A stretch of 64,000 nt of DNA from Candidatus Endolissoclinum faulkneri L2 (GTDB lineage Bacteria; Pseudomonadota; Alphaproteobacteria; Thalassobaculales; Thalassobaculaceae), in assembly GCF_000319385.1 (NCBI RefSeq), contig NC_019566.1:124001-188000 (forward strand), read 5' to 3'. The notes below the pieces were generated by a model. That model was given only the letters and a program-made list of their open reading frames with translations, was not told the DNA's origin and did no database searches. This document shows positions 8,573 to 20,060 of the stretch, one piece after another (within the stretch, counting starts at the first letter, position 1; each line of letters begins with the position of its first letter). The position numbers and the translations under genes are program-made.

Positions 8573-10396
8573 ATGTGTGGAATTTTTGGAGTATTGTCAG
8601 CTGATCCGGCTGTACCTTTGATTATAGATGCTTTAGGTCGTTTGGAATATAGGGGATACGACTCCGTAGGTATAGCGACGGTATTCGACGGCAAGCTATC
8701 TCGTCGCCGATCAGCTGGTAAGCTTAGTGCTTTACAGAGCTTACTAGAGCGCGAGCCATTAGAAGGCTTATCTGGTATTGGTCATACTCGTTGGGCAACG
8801 CATGGCCCGCCAACTCTAGAAAATTCTCATCCTCATGTCGCTGGGAGAGTTGCTGTTGTTCATAATGGTATTATAGAAAATCATGCTATTCTTAGAGATG
8901 AATTATCAGCAGCCGGTGTTACCTTTGAGAGTGCTACTGACACTGAAGTGGTAGCCCATTTACTAAACCGTGAGCTAATTGTTGGTGCTACACCGCACGA
9001 AGCTATGGCGCTGGTAATGCCTAGGTTAGTTGGAGCATTTGCTTTTGTTGTATTGATTGCCGGGGAGGAAGATTTATTATTAGCTGCCAGAAAAGCTTCG
9101 CCACTGGCTATCGGCATCGGTGAAGGCGTTGCCTACGTAGGTTCTGATGCGGTGGCATTAGCGCCACTTACTCGGCGCATTATTTATCTCGACGATGGTG
9201 ATTGGGCTGAGCTGCTTCGTTCTAGGATATCAGTTTTTGATTGCTATGGTGTAAAAGTAACTCGACCAGAATATGTGTCCACTGTTTCCACGGGAATGAT
9301 AGGTAAGGGCAATTTTCGGCATTTTATGGAAAAGGAGATTTATGACCAACCAGAGGCAATTGCCCATACTTTGCATGCAGTAATCGATCCTGGTACTTGG
9401 GTTGCGGCTTTGCCGGCTCCGTTGGATAATGTGAATGCAGTATCCAAAATAACTATTTTAGCAGCCGGTACTAGCTTTTATGCCGGTTTAACGGCGCGTT
9501 ATTGGTTTGAGAGCATTGGTGGCGTAGCTTGCGAAGTTGATCTCTCTTCTGAATTCAGAGATCGCAAAGCAGTTTTACCTGATAAGGGTGTTGTCATCGC
9601 TGTATCTCAGTCAGGCGAAAGCCTTGATACTTTGCTGGCTTTACGGCACGGTAAGAGATTTTGTCAAAAAACACTCGCTTTAGTCAACGTACCGGAAAGC
9701 AGTATTGCACGGGAATCTGATGCTGTATTATTGACGAGAGCGGGGCCAGAGTTTGCAGTTGCTTCGACTAAGGCTTTTACCGCTCAGCTTACTGCATTTC
9801 TTGGTCTTGCAATTGCTTTTGGTTGGGCAAGAGGCAATATTAAAGATTGTGATGCATTACGTTTAATAACTGCTCTGGAGGGCGTACCAAGCAGAATAGC
9901 TAGTGCACTAAAGGATATTAGTAAATATCAAAAGATTGTTCATGACTTATTACGGGTGCGAGATGTGCTTTATTTAGGGCGTGGTTTATCCTATCCTATT
10001 GCCCTTGAAGGCGCTTTGAAGCTGAAGGAAATCACTTATATTCACGCTGAAGGTTATGCAGCTGGAGAGATGAAACATGGACCAATTGCTTTAATTGACG
10101 AACATGCACTGGTAATTGTAGTAGCTCCAAGTGATGGATTGTTTGATAAGATTGCTTCCAACATGGCTGAAGTACGTGCGCGTGGTGGAAGAGTAATTTT
10201 GCTAACCGACGCAAAAGGTGCAGAAGAGTTAGGTATATCAGCTGATCATTTAGTCGTGCTGCCAGACATACAGCCAGAAGTTTCGCCGATTTTGTACGCG
10301 ATACCAGTACAGCTATTAGCATATTTAACCGCAGTTGAAAAAGGTACTGACGTTGATCAGCCGCGCAACCTAGCTAAAAGCGTAACAGTTGAATAA
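8573..10396 (+). CDS. glmS: Glutamine-fructose-6-phosphate aminotransferase (isomerizing)
   Basis: First committed step of amino-sugar synthesis: fructose-6-P plus glutamine gives glucosamine-6-P. The 607-residue protein begins MCGIFGVL, and the Cys after Met removal is the N-terminal nucleophile of the glutaminase domain. This forces the start to the ATG at 8573 and rules out the in-frame ATG 33 nt upstream. Further motifs are GHTRWATHG and HNGIIENH in the glutaminase half, two SIS sugar-isomerase domains with AAGTSFYAG, SQSGESLDT and STKAFTAQ, and the C-terminal end PRNLAKSVTVE that contributes the catalytic lysine. It follows glmU by 4 nt. Confidence 0.97.
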   Translation: MCGIFGVLSADPAVPLIIDALGRLEYRGYDSVGIATVFDGKLSRRRSAGKLSALQSLLEREPLEGLSGIGHTRWATHGPPTLENSHPHVAGRVAVVHNGIIENHAILRDELSAAGVTFESATDTEVVAHLLNRELIVGATPHEAMALVMPRLVGAFAFVVLIAGEEDLLLAARKASPLAIGIGEGVAYVGSDAVALAPLTRRIIYLDDGDWAELLRSRISVFDCYGVKVTRPEYVSTVSTGMIGKGNFRHFMEKEIYDQPEAIAHTLHAVIDPGTWVAALPAPLDNVNAVSKITILAAGTSFYAGLTARYWFESIGGVACEVDLSSEFRDRKAVLPDKGVVIAVSQSGESLDTLLALRHGKRFCQKTLALVNVPESSIARESDAVLLTRAGPEFAVASTKAFTAQLTAFLGLAIAFGWARGNIKDCDALRLITALEGVPSRIASALKDISKYQKIVHDLLRVRDVLYLGRGLSYPIALEGALKLKEITYIHAEGYAAGEMKHGPIALIDEHALVIVVAPSDGLFDKIASNMAEVRARGGRVILLTDAKGAEELGISADHLVVLPDIQPEVSPILYAIPVQLLAYLTAVEKGTDVDQPRNLAKSVTVE

Positions 10397-10419
10397 AGAT
10401 ATCTTTGCTTGAATAAAAA

Positions 10420-10452
10420 AGTGTTTTTATTCTTTGGCGAGAATAAATCACT
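10420..10452 (+). terminator. Probable terminator of glmU-glmS
   Basis: An imperfect hairpin starts 24 nt after the glmS stop: eight paired bases (TTTATTCT / AGAATAAA), a small bulge, then four more pairs, around a 6-nt loop. AT-rich sequence follows. The position is right; the fold is only moderately stable. Confidence 0.4.
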
Positions 10453-12381
10453 CTAAATAAGTTATTTTTAAGATTATGAATGATTAGGTATTCTACGGAT
10501 CAATAAATTGATCTCTGTTTTAATCTGTAAATTTTAAATAAAAAAACATGATTTATAAAGATAAGTGATATTATACTAGAATTTTTTCAGTTGAACATTT
10601 GTTTAAGATATTAATTTGATTAAAGCTATATTCATGTCAACTATATTGCTTATTACAGTATACCAATCGTTCTAACAAGAAGAATAAATATTTTTTATTT
10701 AGTTTTTGCTAAAAATAGCTTTACATTATGGATATTTATTCAGGTGACTGAGCTAATAGCGCTTGTTAGGTTATTGGGTAAGTGCTATGTCAAATAACAT
10801 GTTAATTTTGACTAATAAGCACGAAGATTTAATAGTATTCTTATTAAGTAAACTAGTTTATAGAATTACAATTTGTAAAAAAGTTAACAATTTGTACGAG
10901 CTAGCATGATTTAAATGTTTTTTCATTTGTAATGATTTGTGTAAGTAGTACCAGAGGAGATTTTATTTACTTAAAAATACAAATTATTAAGTTACTTATA
11001 AAGATAATCATTGTATAAAATGTGTAAAAATTATTGTAATGATTAAAAAATTAGCCAAAAGAATGCTGCTAGGATTATTAATACTCTAATTAAGTTTTAA
11101 GCAGTCAGAAATAAATTGTTCATTATAGCACAAAGCATTTAGTTAATTTACTTCAAAGTAAAGATTTTTGTGATAATTAAGAACAATTCAAATATCTCTC
11201 GCGAGTATTATTATTAATATAATAAAGCAATCATTTTACACTGGTTTTGATATTAACACATATTTATTGTACCAAAAGTAAAAAAACTCATCATTGTTAA
11301 GTTTTTATTAACGATATATATAATAAGTATTTCTATAATTGATATTATCGTTAATATGTATTAAGTTTATATGAAATATTGAGTTTAAAAATTGTGATTG
11401 ATTTTTAGAGTATATTGACGGTGATTTTTTATCAGTGTATACGAACCCTCAGCAATAGCTGATATAAAATTGAATTCGTAAGTAGACTAATTGCTTTGAT
11501 TATGATAAATTGAGCTTTTTCTTGACTATGTTACTCACTTATTACTTTAAATGTTTAGATTAACCAGCCAATTATTTGAGTAATTAATTTTTAATATGAA
11601 AAATACTCAAATAAGTATTATCTCTTTAGCACAAAAGCTTATTGTATTGTTAATATTAATTATTTACTAATCTTACGTTATTCGATACTCAATAATAAAT
11701 TTATACACTAAGTAAACTAATTTATACTGAATTATTGTGCTTTAGTTTTATTAAAAAAAATAAAATTATTTTTTCAAGTAATTTAGGCCGAGATTGTCTA
11801 TGCTATTAGACGCATCTGTTACAATAAAAATACGCTTATCGTTTTGATAATCTTAATGATGCTTATCTCTAGATATCCATCCGAATTTTGCTTAACATTA
11901 AATTGCTGTTTGTGTCCAAAGATAAATAACTATTGTTATATTTTACTTTGTGAATTAAACGATTAATCTATCGTAGTAGAATAAATCGTTTAATTATAGT
12001 TGGCCTATATGATTTTTTTTGAAAATATTTTGCATTATTGCAACAATATATTTTACTCATAGATCAATCAATAAGATCTTAAGATACTGATCTTATTTGC
12101 CAGAAATGAATATTATTTTTTGTGCTTACCGCTTGTAAGTAGCTTATTTAGTTTACTGAATACGGAAATTAGCATTTCACCACTTGTAAAATTGGGTCAG
12201 GAATATAAACTTTGATTATTAATCAACTTGATGGAATAGTTCTAATATGTTAGTTAAAGTAATTATATATTGCTTAACGCATAAGGCAGAGTAATAGCAA
12301 CCACCGAACTTGCGACTATAACGAGTTTCATATAGATAATCTTTTATTAAATAATTATTGAGTGGTGGATTATAATCACAA
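10453..12381. other. Long intergenic stretch, no gene seen
   Basis: About 1.9 kb of AT-rich DNA with dense stops on both strands. The only structure I noticed is a 12-bp inverted repeat, AATTAAACGATT at 11953-11964 with its complement at 11984-11995. It lies between converging units (glmS and purA) and probably represents erased genes. Confidence 0.5.
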
Positions 12382-13677
12382 TTATTCTGCAAAAGGATCT
12401 TTTATAATAATTGTATCTTCGCGTGCGGGGGATGTAGATAGAACCGTGATAGGAGAATCTACCAACTCCTCTACCCTTTTAATATATTTAATCGCAGCAG
12501 TTGGAAGTTGATTTAAAGAACGAGCCCCTTTGGTACTTTTGGTCCAGCCATTTATAGTTTCGTAAATTGGCTCTATCTTACTTTGTCTTGCTGTTTCCGC
12601 AGGGAAATATTTAATTACATTGCCGTTTATTCTATATCCTACGCAGACTTTTAAATGGGCGATACCGTCGAGCACGTCAAGTTTCGTTAAAGCAATACTG
12701 GTTATACCTCCTATGAGTATCGCCTGCCGTACCATAACAGCGTCAAACCAACCCAGCCTACGCGAACGGCCAGTAACTACTCCGAATTCTTGCCCCCGTT
12801 CGCTCAGTAATTTACCTATTTCATCCGTCAACTCGGTAGGCAATGGCCCTTCGCCAACCCGGGTAGTATATGCTTTGGCAATTCCTAACACATTTTTGAT
12901 TGAAGTAGGACCAATACCAGAGCCGGTAGCAGCTTGCCCAGCTACAGTATTAGACGAAGTAACGAATGGATAAGTACCATGATCAACATCAAGCATCACC
13001 CCTTGAGCACCTTCAAATAAGATGCGTTTACCAGCACGTTGGGCGTTTGCTAGCTGTTCAAAAATTCTGCATATATAAGGTAAGATTTTTGGAGCAATTG
13101 CAATAAGGTCTGATACCAACTTATTCGTATCGAGATCTGGCTGATTTAAGTAGTGCAAATAAGGGTTGTAGTATTCTGCAAGATATGCGACCTTGCTCTT
13201 CAAAGTTTCTGGTTCAGCTAAGTCACCTACACGTATTGCTCGGCGACCAACCTTGTCTTCATAAGCTGGACCGATTCCACGCCCTGTTGTTCCAATCTTA
13301 TTGCCCTCATGAGCACTTTTCTCACGTGCTTGATCAAGTATTCGGTGAACTGGCAGAATTAAGGATGCTACTTCAGATATTTGCAAATTTTCTGGTGTTA
13401 AAGTGATACCTTGCTGTTCGATTTTCTTTTTTTCATAGACGAAAGCCCAAGGATCGAACACTACTCCATTACCTATAACAGATAACTTACCTTTACGAAC
13501 AACCCCAGAGGGCAAAAGACTAAGCTTAAAAACTTGATTGTTAATCACTATGGTATGACCTGCATTATGGCCACCTTGAAAACGTACGACAACGTCAGCA
13601 TTTTCTGACAGTCTATCAACTATTTTTCCTTTACCCTCGTCACCCAATTGGACTCCAATTACTGCAATGTTGCTCAT
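12382..13677 (-). CDS. purA: Adenylosuccinate synthetase
   Basis: GTP-dependent joining of IMP and aspartate, the first step from IMP to AMP. The 431-residue protein has the P-loop-like [15 protein letters not shown] with the catalytic His, the [14 protein letters not shown] segment, [24 protein letters not shown]-type IMP loop, and [11 protein letters not shown]. The start is taken at the ATG at 13677, because AAGGA lies 8 nt upstream and the protein then begins [10 protein letters not shown] as in the family; an in-frame TTG 24 nt upstream is less likely. The normally conserved QWGDEGKGK reads QLGDEGKGK, Trp to Leu at residue 11. It follows hisZ on the same strand, a linkage common in Rhodospirillales. 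Confidence 0.96.
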   Translation of the reverse strand: MSNIAVIGVQLGDEGKGKIVDRLSENADVVVRFQGGHNAGHTIVINNQVFKLSLLPSGVVRKGKLSVIGNGVVFDPWAFVYEKKKIEQQGITLTPENLQISEVASLILPVHRILDQAREKSAHEGNKIGTTGRGIGPAYEDKVGRRAIRVGDLAEPETLKSKVAYLAEYYNPYLHYLNQPDLDTNKLVSDLIAIAPKILPYICRIFEQLANAQRAGKRILFEGAQGVMLDVDHGTYPFVTSSNTVAGQAATGSGIGPTSIKNVLGIAKAYTTRVGEGPLPTELTDEIGKLLSERGQEFGVVTGRSRRLGWFDAVMVRQAILIGGITSIALTKLDVLDGIAHLKVCVGYRINGNVIKYFPAETARQSKIEPIYETINGWTKSTKGARSLNQLPTAAIKYIKRVEELVDSPITVLSTSPAREDTIIIKDPFAE

Positions 13678-13727
13678 ACCGTTATTCCTTATAGTGCTCA
13701 ATACTCAATATTCCTAGCAAATTAAGC

Positions 13728-14894
13728 TTAGTATTGGCTCAGATCGATCGTTTGTCCGTTAAGCAAAATAGACTTACACCCCATACGCTTAGCCTCAGCA
13801 TAATTATCAACGACTGGCGTTAATCCAGCTATCGTAATTTGACCTCTTGTACGTAAAGCCATTGATTGCTCGCGGGGAGTGCCGTAAGGTATGTATACAG
13901 TTGGCGTTTGTTGATGTTTAGGCAGGATTTGAAGTACGCGCTCTAAATATATAGTAAACCCTGTTGCTGTGCTTTTGGGATCTTTGTCAGATTGATAGCG
14001 TCCGCCACGCCCTATTTCATTTCTTCCACCACGGGCAAAAAGACTAAAAGCTATGCCAGTATGGTATTCAAAGCCCCTGTTTTCTGCTGGGTCTACAGTG
14101 ATGGACAAGTTCGGCTCAAAGTTTGTGATTAATTTAATTACTTCAGCTGGCCTAACCAAAAAATCACGAGCTTTATCAGGTAATTCAAGCTCGGATAAAG
14201 CCCGCATTGCTTCTTCGCATGGACCAAAAGCTTTAAGCAAACCCACTAATACAGATGATTTGCTATTAGCAAGCCTCTCCACTGTAGCTATATCTTTTTG
14301 GTTTATTGCCTGCCTAACAGCTGAAAAAATTTCCGCAGGTAATCGCATATCAGCTAAGACCAGTGGTACTAAAGCTGGAATCATTATGTCAAGTGAAATC
14401 GATTTCACACCAACTGTGTGTAATGATTCAATTGCCAATAAAATAACTTCGGCATCTGCATCGGCGGTTGAATTGCCAATTAGTTCTGCACCAATCTGCA
14501 CTAATTCACGCTCTGGATTAAGCTGATTTGTTGTGGTGAGCAAAACCTCACCTGCATAACAAAGTCTGACTGGCCGTGGAGCGTCTATCATTATTGTAGA
14601 TGCAATGCGAGCTGCTTGCGTTGTCATATCAGCGCGTAACCCTATCATATGCTGTGATATCGGATCAATCAGTCGGAATACTTGCTCAGAGATAGCGAGG
14701 CCAGGACCATTGAAGAGAGTGTTTTCAAACTCAACTAGCGTCGGCTTTACTCTCATGTAACCGTGGCTAATTGCGATTGACATAATAACATCGATCATTT
14801 TAGCTTCTGCATCGGCATGCGGAGATAAAATGTCACGAAATCCTATGGGTAATGTAACTATTTTTTCAGGATTTATGATAGAATCGTGAATCAT
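13728..14894 (-). CDS. hisZ: ATP phosphoribosyltransferase regulatory subunit HisZ
   Basis: A catalytically inactive paralogue of histidyl-tRNA synthetase that activates short-form HisG in the first step of histidine synthesis. It has the class II synthetase core: GLRADMTTQAARIA for motif 2, then RPVRLCYAGEVLL and ELVQIGAELIG. The C-terminal part includes GFEYHTGIAFSLF and GRGGRYQ. The length is 388 residues from the ATG at 14894; a GTG at 14903 could extend it by three residues, and neither has a clear ribosome binding site. It lacks the anticodon-binding domain of true HisRS. It lies about 50 nt upstream of the purA ATG and is probably co-transcribed with it. Its presence predicts a short HisG elsewhere in the genome. 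Confidence 0.93.
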   Translation of the reverse strand: MIHDSIINPEKIVTLPIGFRDILSPHADAEAKMIDVIMSIAISHGYMRVKPTLVEFENTLFNGPGLAISEQVFRLIDPISQHMIGLRADMTTQAARIASTIMIDAPRPVRLCYAGEVLLTTTNQLNPERELVQIGAELIGNSTADADAEVILLAIESLHTVGVKSISLDIMIPALVPLVLADMRLPAEIFSAVRQAINQKDIATVERLANSKSSVLVGLLKAFGPCEEAMRALSELELPDKARDFLVRPAEVIKLITNFEPNLSITVDPAENRGFEYHTGIAFSLFARGGRNEIGRGGRYQSDKDPKSTATGFTIYLERVLQILPKHQQTPTVYIPYGTPREQSMALRTRGQITIAGLTPVVDNYAEAKRMGCKSILLNGQTIDLSQY

Positions 14895-16951
14895 AGATAG
14901 CACTCTAAGCTCAATTTATATTATAACAATGATTCATTACTAAAATATATTGTAAAATTATTAAAGTTTTTTTTGAAAAATTATTATAATATAAAGTATA
15001 TAATTTATCTTGAGTTTTTGTCTTCAGCCAATATAGATCAATTCTATTGAAGATAGAGTTTACTATTATAATGTTCTAATATTTTATTTACTAAATTTTT
15101 GGGCGGTAATAAAAAAAACGACCTATTTCAATTTTATAATTGATCTTAGGGTTAGGCGTTTAATATCTTTAATATTAAAAGATATTGTCAAATTTTAAAT
15201 AGCTTAAAATAATTAAAAAACTATTTGGCTGTTCGACACCATTAACTTAATTAAATCTTATGAATAATGAGTATGTTTTTGCCAAGCACTTTATAAAGAT
15301 CTGCTTGAGTATTTTTTGTGATTTAATCAAAATTAAATTTGCTTTAAGCTAATTGTATTAATATTCATGAATTGGCAATTGTTTAATGCTTACGGAGAGG
15401 GTATTTGTTAGCTTTTTACCGATAAATAGTATAATTACGATGTATTGTTTTTGTGTGGAAGAATTATCTGCTCGGGTGCTTGATGAGATAGGCAATCAGG
15501 TTATCATTATTGAATAGCATTCATTAGGCAAGTATTATTAGAAATGAGATTTTTAAATTTAACATATTTCCGTTATAGTGAAGTATACTTATTCAAATTG
15601 GATTATCTTCTTGGTTTAAATTTTTCGTATGCTATTGGTAAACCATAATTTAGTTGGATTTTTTATTTAATTAAATCCTAAAAGACAAGCACCGATTTAA
15701 ATTAACAGGAAAAAATGTGAAGATCCTCGATGATTTGCAAGTGGTTTCATAATTAATTCGATGGGTGGGATATATTTAGAAGCTATATGATCATTGAAGT
15801 ATAGCCATTGAGCTTGTTCTAATGATGGCCGATATTTAATTTTGTTGCTATTAGGAAAACTAACATAAGTTATTGACTTAAAACAATCTATGTAGGCTAT
15901 TTTAATAGGTCATTACTAGGATTTATCTGCTTGTAATTTTAGGAAAAATCAATTCAAAGCTATTCGATCCTTGTGTGTTTGGTTTTTGCCAAATATTATG
16001 TAGGCAGTCCATCATCGAATAGCTGATTTTTGACAATTTAATTAAGATTAACATTAAAATATTAATTGACCAGATTGTTATTTGTTTCATTTTCTTTCAT
16101 GTACCGGTTTAACAAGCTCAAGCTACTTATAACTAATTTTAGCAATTATTTAAGTCTAATTTCTACTGGAAATAACATCAAATATGTATTTGTCCTCTCT
16201 TGAGATAAGCTATTTATACAATATGAGGTAATCTTTGACTAAGCTAAATCATATTTATCATGCTATTAGCTGTGCTTTAGCTTAAGAAAGCTTAATTTTG
16301 TATTCACTGAATAATCCATTAAAAATAGCACTTTATAAATGAGAAATTAAGTATGGTTGCAAATAATAGAGATTTTTTAGAATAATTAGGTAGTATGCTT
16401 GATGAGTAATATATTTTGCAAAATCAAAAGAATGTTATCCTCAGTATTCACCAGGAAAGCTATACTTAAATGTCATGCTAAATTGCAATGTTTTTTCTAA
16501 CAAATCTTGCAGAACGATAGCATCCTTTATTAGTAAATAAAATTATGTAAAATATTCAATAAGATAGAATGTTTCTGCGCGTATTCTGTAGCTGGTATAT
16601 GTGTAATCAATCTGATAAATTTAGAGTCTTTATTCAGTATCTACTTTTTTATATTTATCAAACTATAGATAATAAACTTTCTCTTTGGAAGAGCCGAGTC
16701 CCAATTAATACAAATAGGCATTTTACAAAATTTTGTGTTTGTGATTGTTAGTGTAGTACATAATTTAAATACAGATTAAGCAAGCGAATGATCTTTATAA
16801 AGATGCTATCAGTATAATTTATTGATTTTTACTCGATTGATTTTGCAGTTAATAGCATTAACAGCTAATTTTCTATCTTTACGGTTTTTTGCTTAAACAG
16901 TCTTTGTATTTAAATGAGCTATTATGTCTTAAATGAAACAAGAGGATAAAT
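14895..16951. other. Long intergenic stretch between divergent hisZ and glyQ
   Basis: About 2 kb without an intact gene. It must contain the promoters of hisZ-purA and glyQS, which I cannot pinpoint. A short coding-like frame near 15440-15516 (CVEELSARVLDEIGNQVIIIE, then a stop) could be a gene remnant but matches nothing I recognise. Confidence 0.45.
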
Positions 16952-17860
16952 ATGCCTAGTGGTAACGTGGAGAGCAGTGTTTACCGGGTAAACAACCATT
17001 TTCAAGCCATAATTTCGATGCTTCAATCCTACTGGGCTAGTAAGGGATGTATAGTTCTTCAGCCTTATGACATGGAAGTTGGGGCGGGTACCTTAGCCCC
17101 ATACACAACCTTAAGGTCGCTTAACCCGAATGAAATATGGCGCGCTGTCTATGTGCAACCTTCTCGTAGGCCTACAGATGGTCGATATGGAGAAAATCCC
17201 AATCGCCTACAGCGTTACTACCAGTTACAGGTTATTTTAAAGCCTTCACCACTTGACAGTCAAGATCTTTATCTTGGATCTCTTTCTGCCATTGGACTTA
17301 ATCCAATCCTTCACGACATTCGTTTTGTTGAGGATGATTGGGAAAACCTAACTCTTGGCGCTTGGGGACTTGGGTGGGAGGTTTGGTGTGACGGTATGGA
17401 GATATCTCAGTACACTTATTTTCAACAGATTGGTGGTATTGACTGTACACCAATTAGTTTGGAGGTAACCTATGGATTGGAGCGTATAGCAATGTATCTT
17501 CAAGGGAAAGATACTATATTCAACCTTGACTGGAATGGTATTCCAACTGAGGAGGGTGGCAAAACTTATGGCGATATTTACAAACAAGCGGAATTAGAGT
17601 TTTCAGCTTATAATTTTAAATATGCTGATATTGATCAGCTGCTTCGACGATTTGTAGATTGTGAGTTTGCTTGTCTCAAGCTAGTGGAAGTCAATCTTCC
17701 ACTACCAGCCTATGATCAGTGTTTGAAAGCAGTACATGCATTCAATTTAATAGATGCACGTGGTATAATTAGCGTAAATGAACGTCAAGCTTATATTAGT
17801 CGTATACGAAAATTAGCCAAGGCCTGCTGCGAAAAGTGGGTAGAGAATAGCACAGCATAG
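16952..17860 (+). CDS. glyQ: Glycyl-tRNA synthetase alpha subunit
   Basis: Catalytic-core subunit of the heterotetrameric bacterial glycyl-tRNA synthetase, class IIc. The 302-residue length is normal for the family. Recognisable parts are [17 protein letters not shown] near the N-terminus, [42 protein letters not shown], and [15 protein letters not shown]. The ATG is preceded by AGAGGA with good spacing. glyS follows after 44 nt, so the two subunits are made from one transcript. Confidence 0.97.
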   Translation: MPSGNVESSVYRVNNHFQAIISMLQSYWASKGCIVLQPYDMEVGAGTLAPYTTLRSLNPNEIWRAVYVQPSRRPTDGRYGENPNRLQRYYQLQVILKPSPLDSQDLYLGSLSAIGLNPILHDIRFVEDDWENLTLGAWGLGWEVWCDGMEISQYTYFQQIGGIDCTPISLEVTYGLERIAMYLQGKDTIFNLDWNGIPTEEGGKTYGDIYKQAELEFSAYNFKYADIDQLLRRFVDCEFACLKLVEVNLPLPAYDQCLKAVHAFNLIDARGIISVNERQAYISRIRKLAKACCEKWVENSTA

Positions 17861-17904
17861 AATGCTGGCAAAAATTAAGTTTAATCAGGCAATTAGGAGC
17901 CAGT

Positions 17905-20013
17905 ATGGCTGAGTTGCTTTTAGAGTTATTCTCGGAAGAGATGCCTGCAAGCATGCAGGTACAAGCGTCTAATGATCTAAAATTGCTTTTAATAAATAAG
18001 CTTTCCGCTACTAGATTAATTTTTTCTCGTGCTGACTCTTATGTAACTCCACGTCGATTAACTTTGGCGATTGACGGCTTGCCAAGTAGGCAGCCGAATA
18101 TAAGAGAAGAACGCCGTGGACCACGTGTAGGTGCATCGGAAAAAGCAATCAATGGTTTTTTAACTTTTAGCGGGGTGACTTTAGATCAATGTGAGCGACG
18201 TAACACCAATAATGGTGAGTTTTGGTTTGCAACAATCGAGAAAAGCGGTCAGATAACAGCCGATCTTTTGCCACAGATAATTTTGTCTTCTATTCAAGAA
18301 ATGCCTTGGAGTAAATCCATGCGCTGGGGGACAAATAACTTTCGCTGGATACGGCCGCTGCACCATATTCTAGCTGTGTTTGATGGAAGAGTATTAAAAG
18401 GTACTCTAGATTTAGGCAAGACGGAACTTACTTTTACCGATCGCACTAGAGGTCATCGTTTTTTAGCACCTAATGTTCGTGTAGTTAACTCATTTAAGGA
18501 ATATCGTACAGAATTACTCAATAGTTTTGTTATTATTGAACGAGAATACCGCAAAGATATTATTCTGAAAGATGCACGCTATTTGTGTGATTCCAACGGT
18601 TTAATTTTACGCGAAGACTCGGAACTTTTAGAGGAGGTTTGTGGCCTGGTCGAATGGCCAGTGCCTTTGATGGGTCGAATTGACCCTGAATTTATGTCTA
18701 TGCCACCGGAGGTGCTAATTGCTTCAATGCGAAGACACCAAAAGTGTTTCGCAGTCAATAAAAAAAATGGCACTTTAGCAGATAGATTTGTTATGGTATC
18801 TAACATGTCTAGTGAAATAACTCGTAACGCGACTATAGTAGCTGGTAACGAGAAGGTTTTACGAGCAAGACTAAGTGATGCGAAATTCTTTTGGGAGAAA
18901 GACCGAGCAATTAATTTGCTTGATCGGCGCAAGGCTCTACGTGAAGTGCAGTTTTATAGCAAGCTTGGTACTATGGCCGATAAGGTAGAACGGTTTGCTA
19001 TTCTAGCTGCCACAACTGCACCAATGGTTGGTGCTAATGCTGATAAGGCTTATCACGCTGCTCTTTTGGCCAAGGCTGACTTAACGACCAGCATGGTTAA
19101 CGAGTTTCCGGACTTACAGGGCATAATAGGACGTTACTACGCATTGGATGCAGGCGAAGATTTACATATAGCTGATGCTATTGCTGAACACTACTATCCG
19201 CGTGGTCCTAGAGACATATGTCCGACTTCTCCTATTTCCTTAGCCTTATCTATAGCAGATAAGGTTGATACTTTGATAGGGTTTTTTATTATTAACGAAA
19301 TACCAACTGGCTCTAAAGATCCATTCGCGTTACGCCGCACTGCTCTTGGTATAATTCGGATTATTATTGAGAACGGGCTACGGATCAAACTTCTTCCACT
19401 CTTCGCAAAAGCTCGTGCTTTAATTGCTATTGTTGACAGCGTAGCGGAAACTGATAAAAAGTTGCTAAGATTTTTAATTGATCGATTGAAGGGTTATTTG
19501 CGCAAAAATAGGATACCTCAAGATCTAATTACAGCTGTATTCGATTCTGGTAAAGAGGATGATTTAGTGCGTTTATTAACTAGAGTAGATGTGCTAAGAG
19601 ATTTTCTTAGCACCAAGGATGGCAGTAAGTTGTTATTCGGCTACCGCCGGGTGTTTAATATTTTGCGCGCTGAGGAAAAAGATTACATTCGTCAATGCAG
19701 TGCTTCTCATTTTGTTCTACCAGAATTGATCGATTTTTCGCACTTAGTCCAAACTGAGGAAATTAACCTTTATAACGCTTTGCAGACTATATCAACTAAA
19801 ATTAAAGTTTATTTGTCTAACGATGATTTCATTAATGCTACTGCTGCAGCGTATCTTTTAATAGAGCCAATAAATGCTTTTTTTGATAGAGTTAAGGTTA
19901 ACGCAAATGATGCTCTATTGAGAAATAATCGTCTGTCCTTACTCAATGCAATCAGAAAAGTAATGGATAATATTGCTAATTTTTCGCTAATAAAAACTAG
20001 TAGCTCTCCCTAG
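17905..20013 (+). CDS. glyS: Glycyl-tRNA synthetase beta subunit
   Basis: Partner of GlyQ that contributes tRNA recognition and the C-terminal anticodon-binding region. The 702 residues are full length. It starts MAELLLELFSEEMPASMQ, the standard N-terminus of GlyS. It continues with YVTPRRLT, SMRWGTNNFRWIRPLHHI, the MPPEVLIASMRRHQKCF segment, and a C-terminal helical domain with RRALGIIRI-like sequence. The ribosome binding site TTAGGAG lies just before the ATG. ppdK follows downstream in the same orientation, as in many alphaproteobacteria, but after a 1.4 kb gap that is probably enlarged by decay. Confidence 0.96.
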   Translation: MAELLLELFSEEMPASMQVQASNDLKLLLINKLSATRLIFSRADSYVTPRRLTLAIDGLPSRQPNIREERRGPRVGASEKAINGFLTFSGVTLDQCERRNTNNGEFWFATIEKSGQITADLLPQIILSSIQEMPWSKSMRWGTNNFRWIRPLHHILAVFDGRVLKGTLDLGKTELTFTDRTRGHRFLAPNVRVVNSFKEYRTELLNSFVIIEREYRKDIILKDARYLCDSNGLILREDSELLEEVCGLVEWPVPLMGRIDPEFMSMPPEVLIASMRRHQKCFAVNKKNGTLADRFVMVSNMSSEITRNATIVAGNEKVLRARLSDAKFFWEKDRAINLLDRRKALREVQFYSKLGTMADKVERFAILAATTAPMVGANADKAYHAALLAKADLTTSMVNEFPDLQGIIGRYYALDAGEDLHIADAIAEHYYPRGPRDICPTSPISLALSIADKVDTLIGFFIINEIPTGSKDPFALRRTALGIIRIIIENGLRIKLLPLFAKARALIAIVDSVAETDKKLLRFLIDRLKGYLRKNRIPQDLITAVFDSGKEDDLVRLLTRVDVLRDFLSTKDGSKLLFGYRRVFNILRAEEKDYIRQCSASHFVLPELIDFSHLVQTEEINLYNALQTISTKIKVYLSNDDFINATAAAYLLIEPINAFFDRVKVNANDALLRNNRLSLLNAIRKVMDNIANFSLIKTSSSP

Positions 20014-20043
20014 AATGAAATAATATTCATTGTAGCGCTTATT

Positions 20044-20060
20044 GCTTCTTAACAAGAAGC
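20044..20060 (+). terminator. Small hairpin after glyQS
   Basis: GCTTCTT-AAC-AAGAAGC, 7 bp with a 3-nt loop, 30 nt after the glyS stop and followed a few bases later by TATTTTG. It is a plausible weak intrinsic terminator. Confidence 0.4.

Noticed and set aside
14053-14526. 157-codon plus-strand frame within hisZ
   Set aside because: It is rich in Ser, Ala and Thr as expected for the mirror of a real gene, and HisZ on the other strand is clearly conserved.
15673-15683. Extra copy of the tandem-repeat hairpin arm (AAATCCTAAAA)
   Set aside because: Only 11 bases match, without the second arm or flanks of the repeat core, so this is probably chance.
16569-16751. 60-codon frame upstream of glyQ
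   Set aside because: Residue composition rich in Cys, Phe and Tyr is typical of random AT-rich reading, with no start signal.
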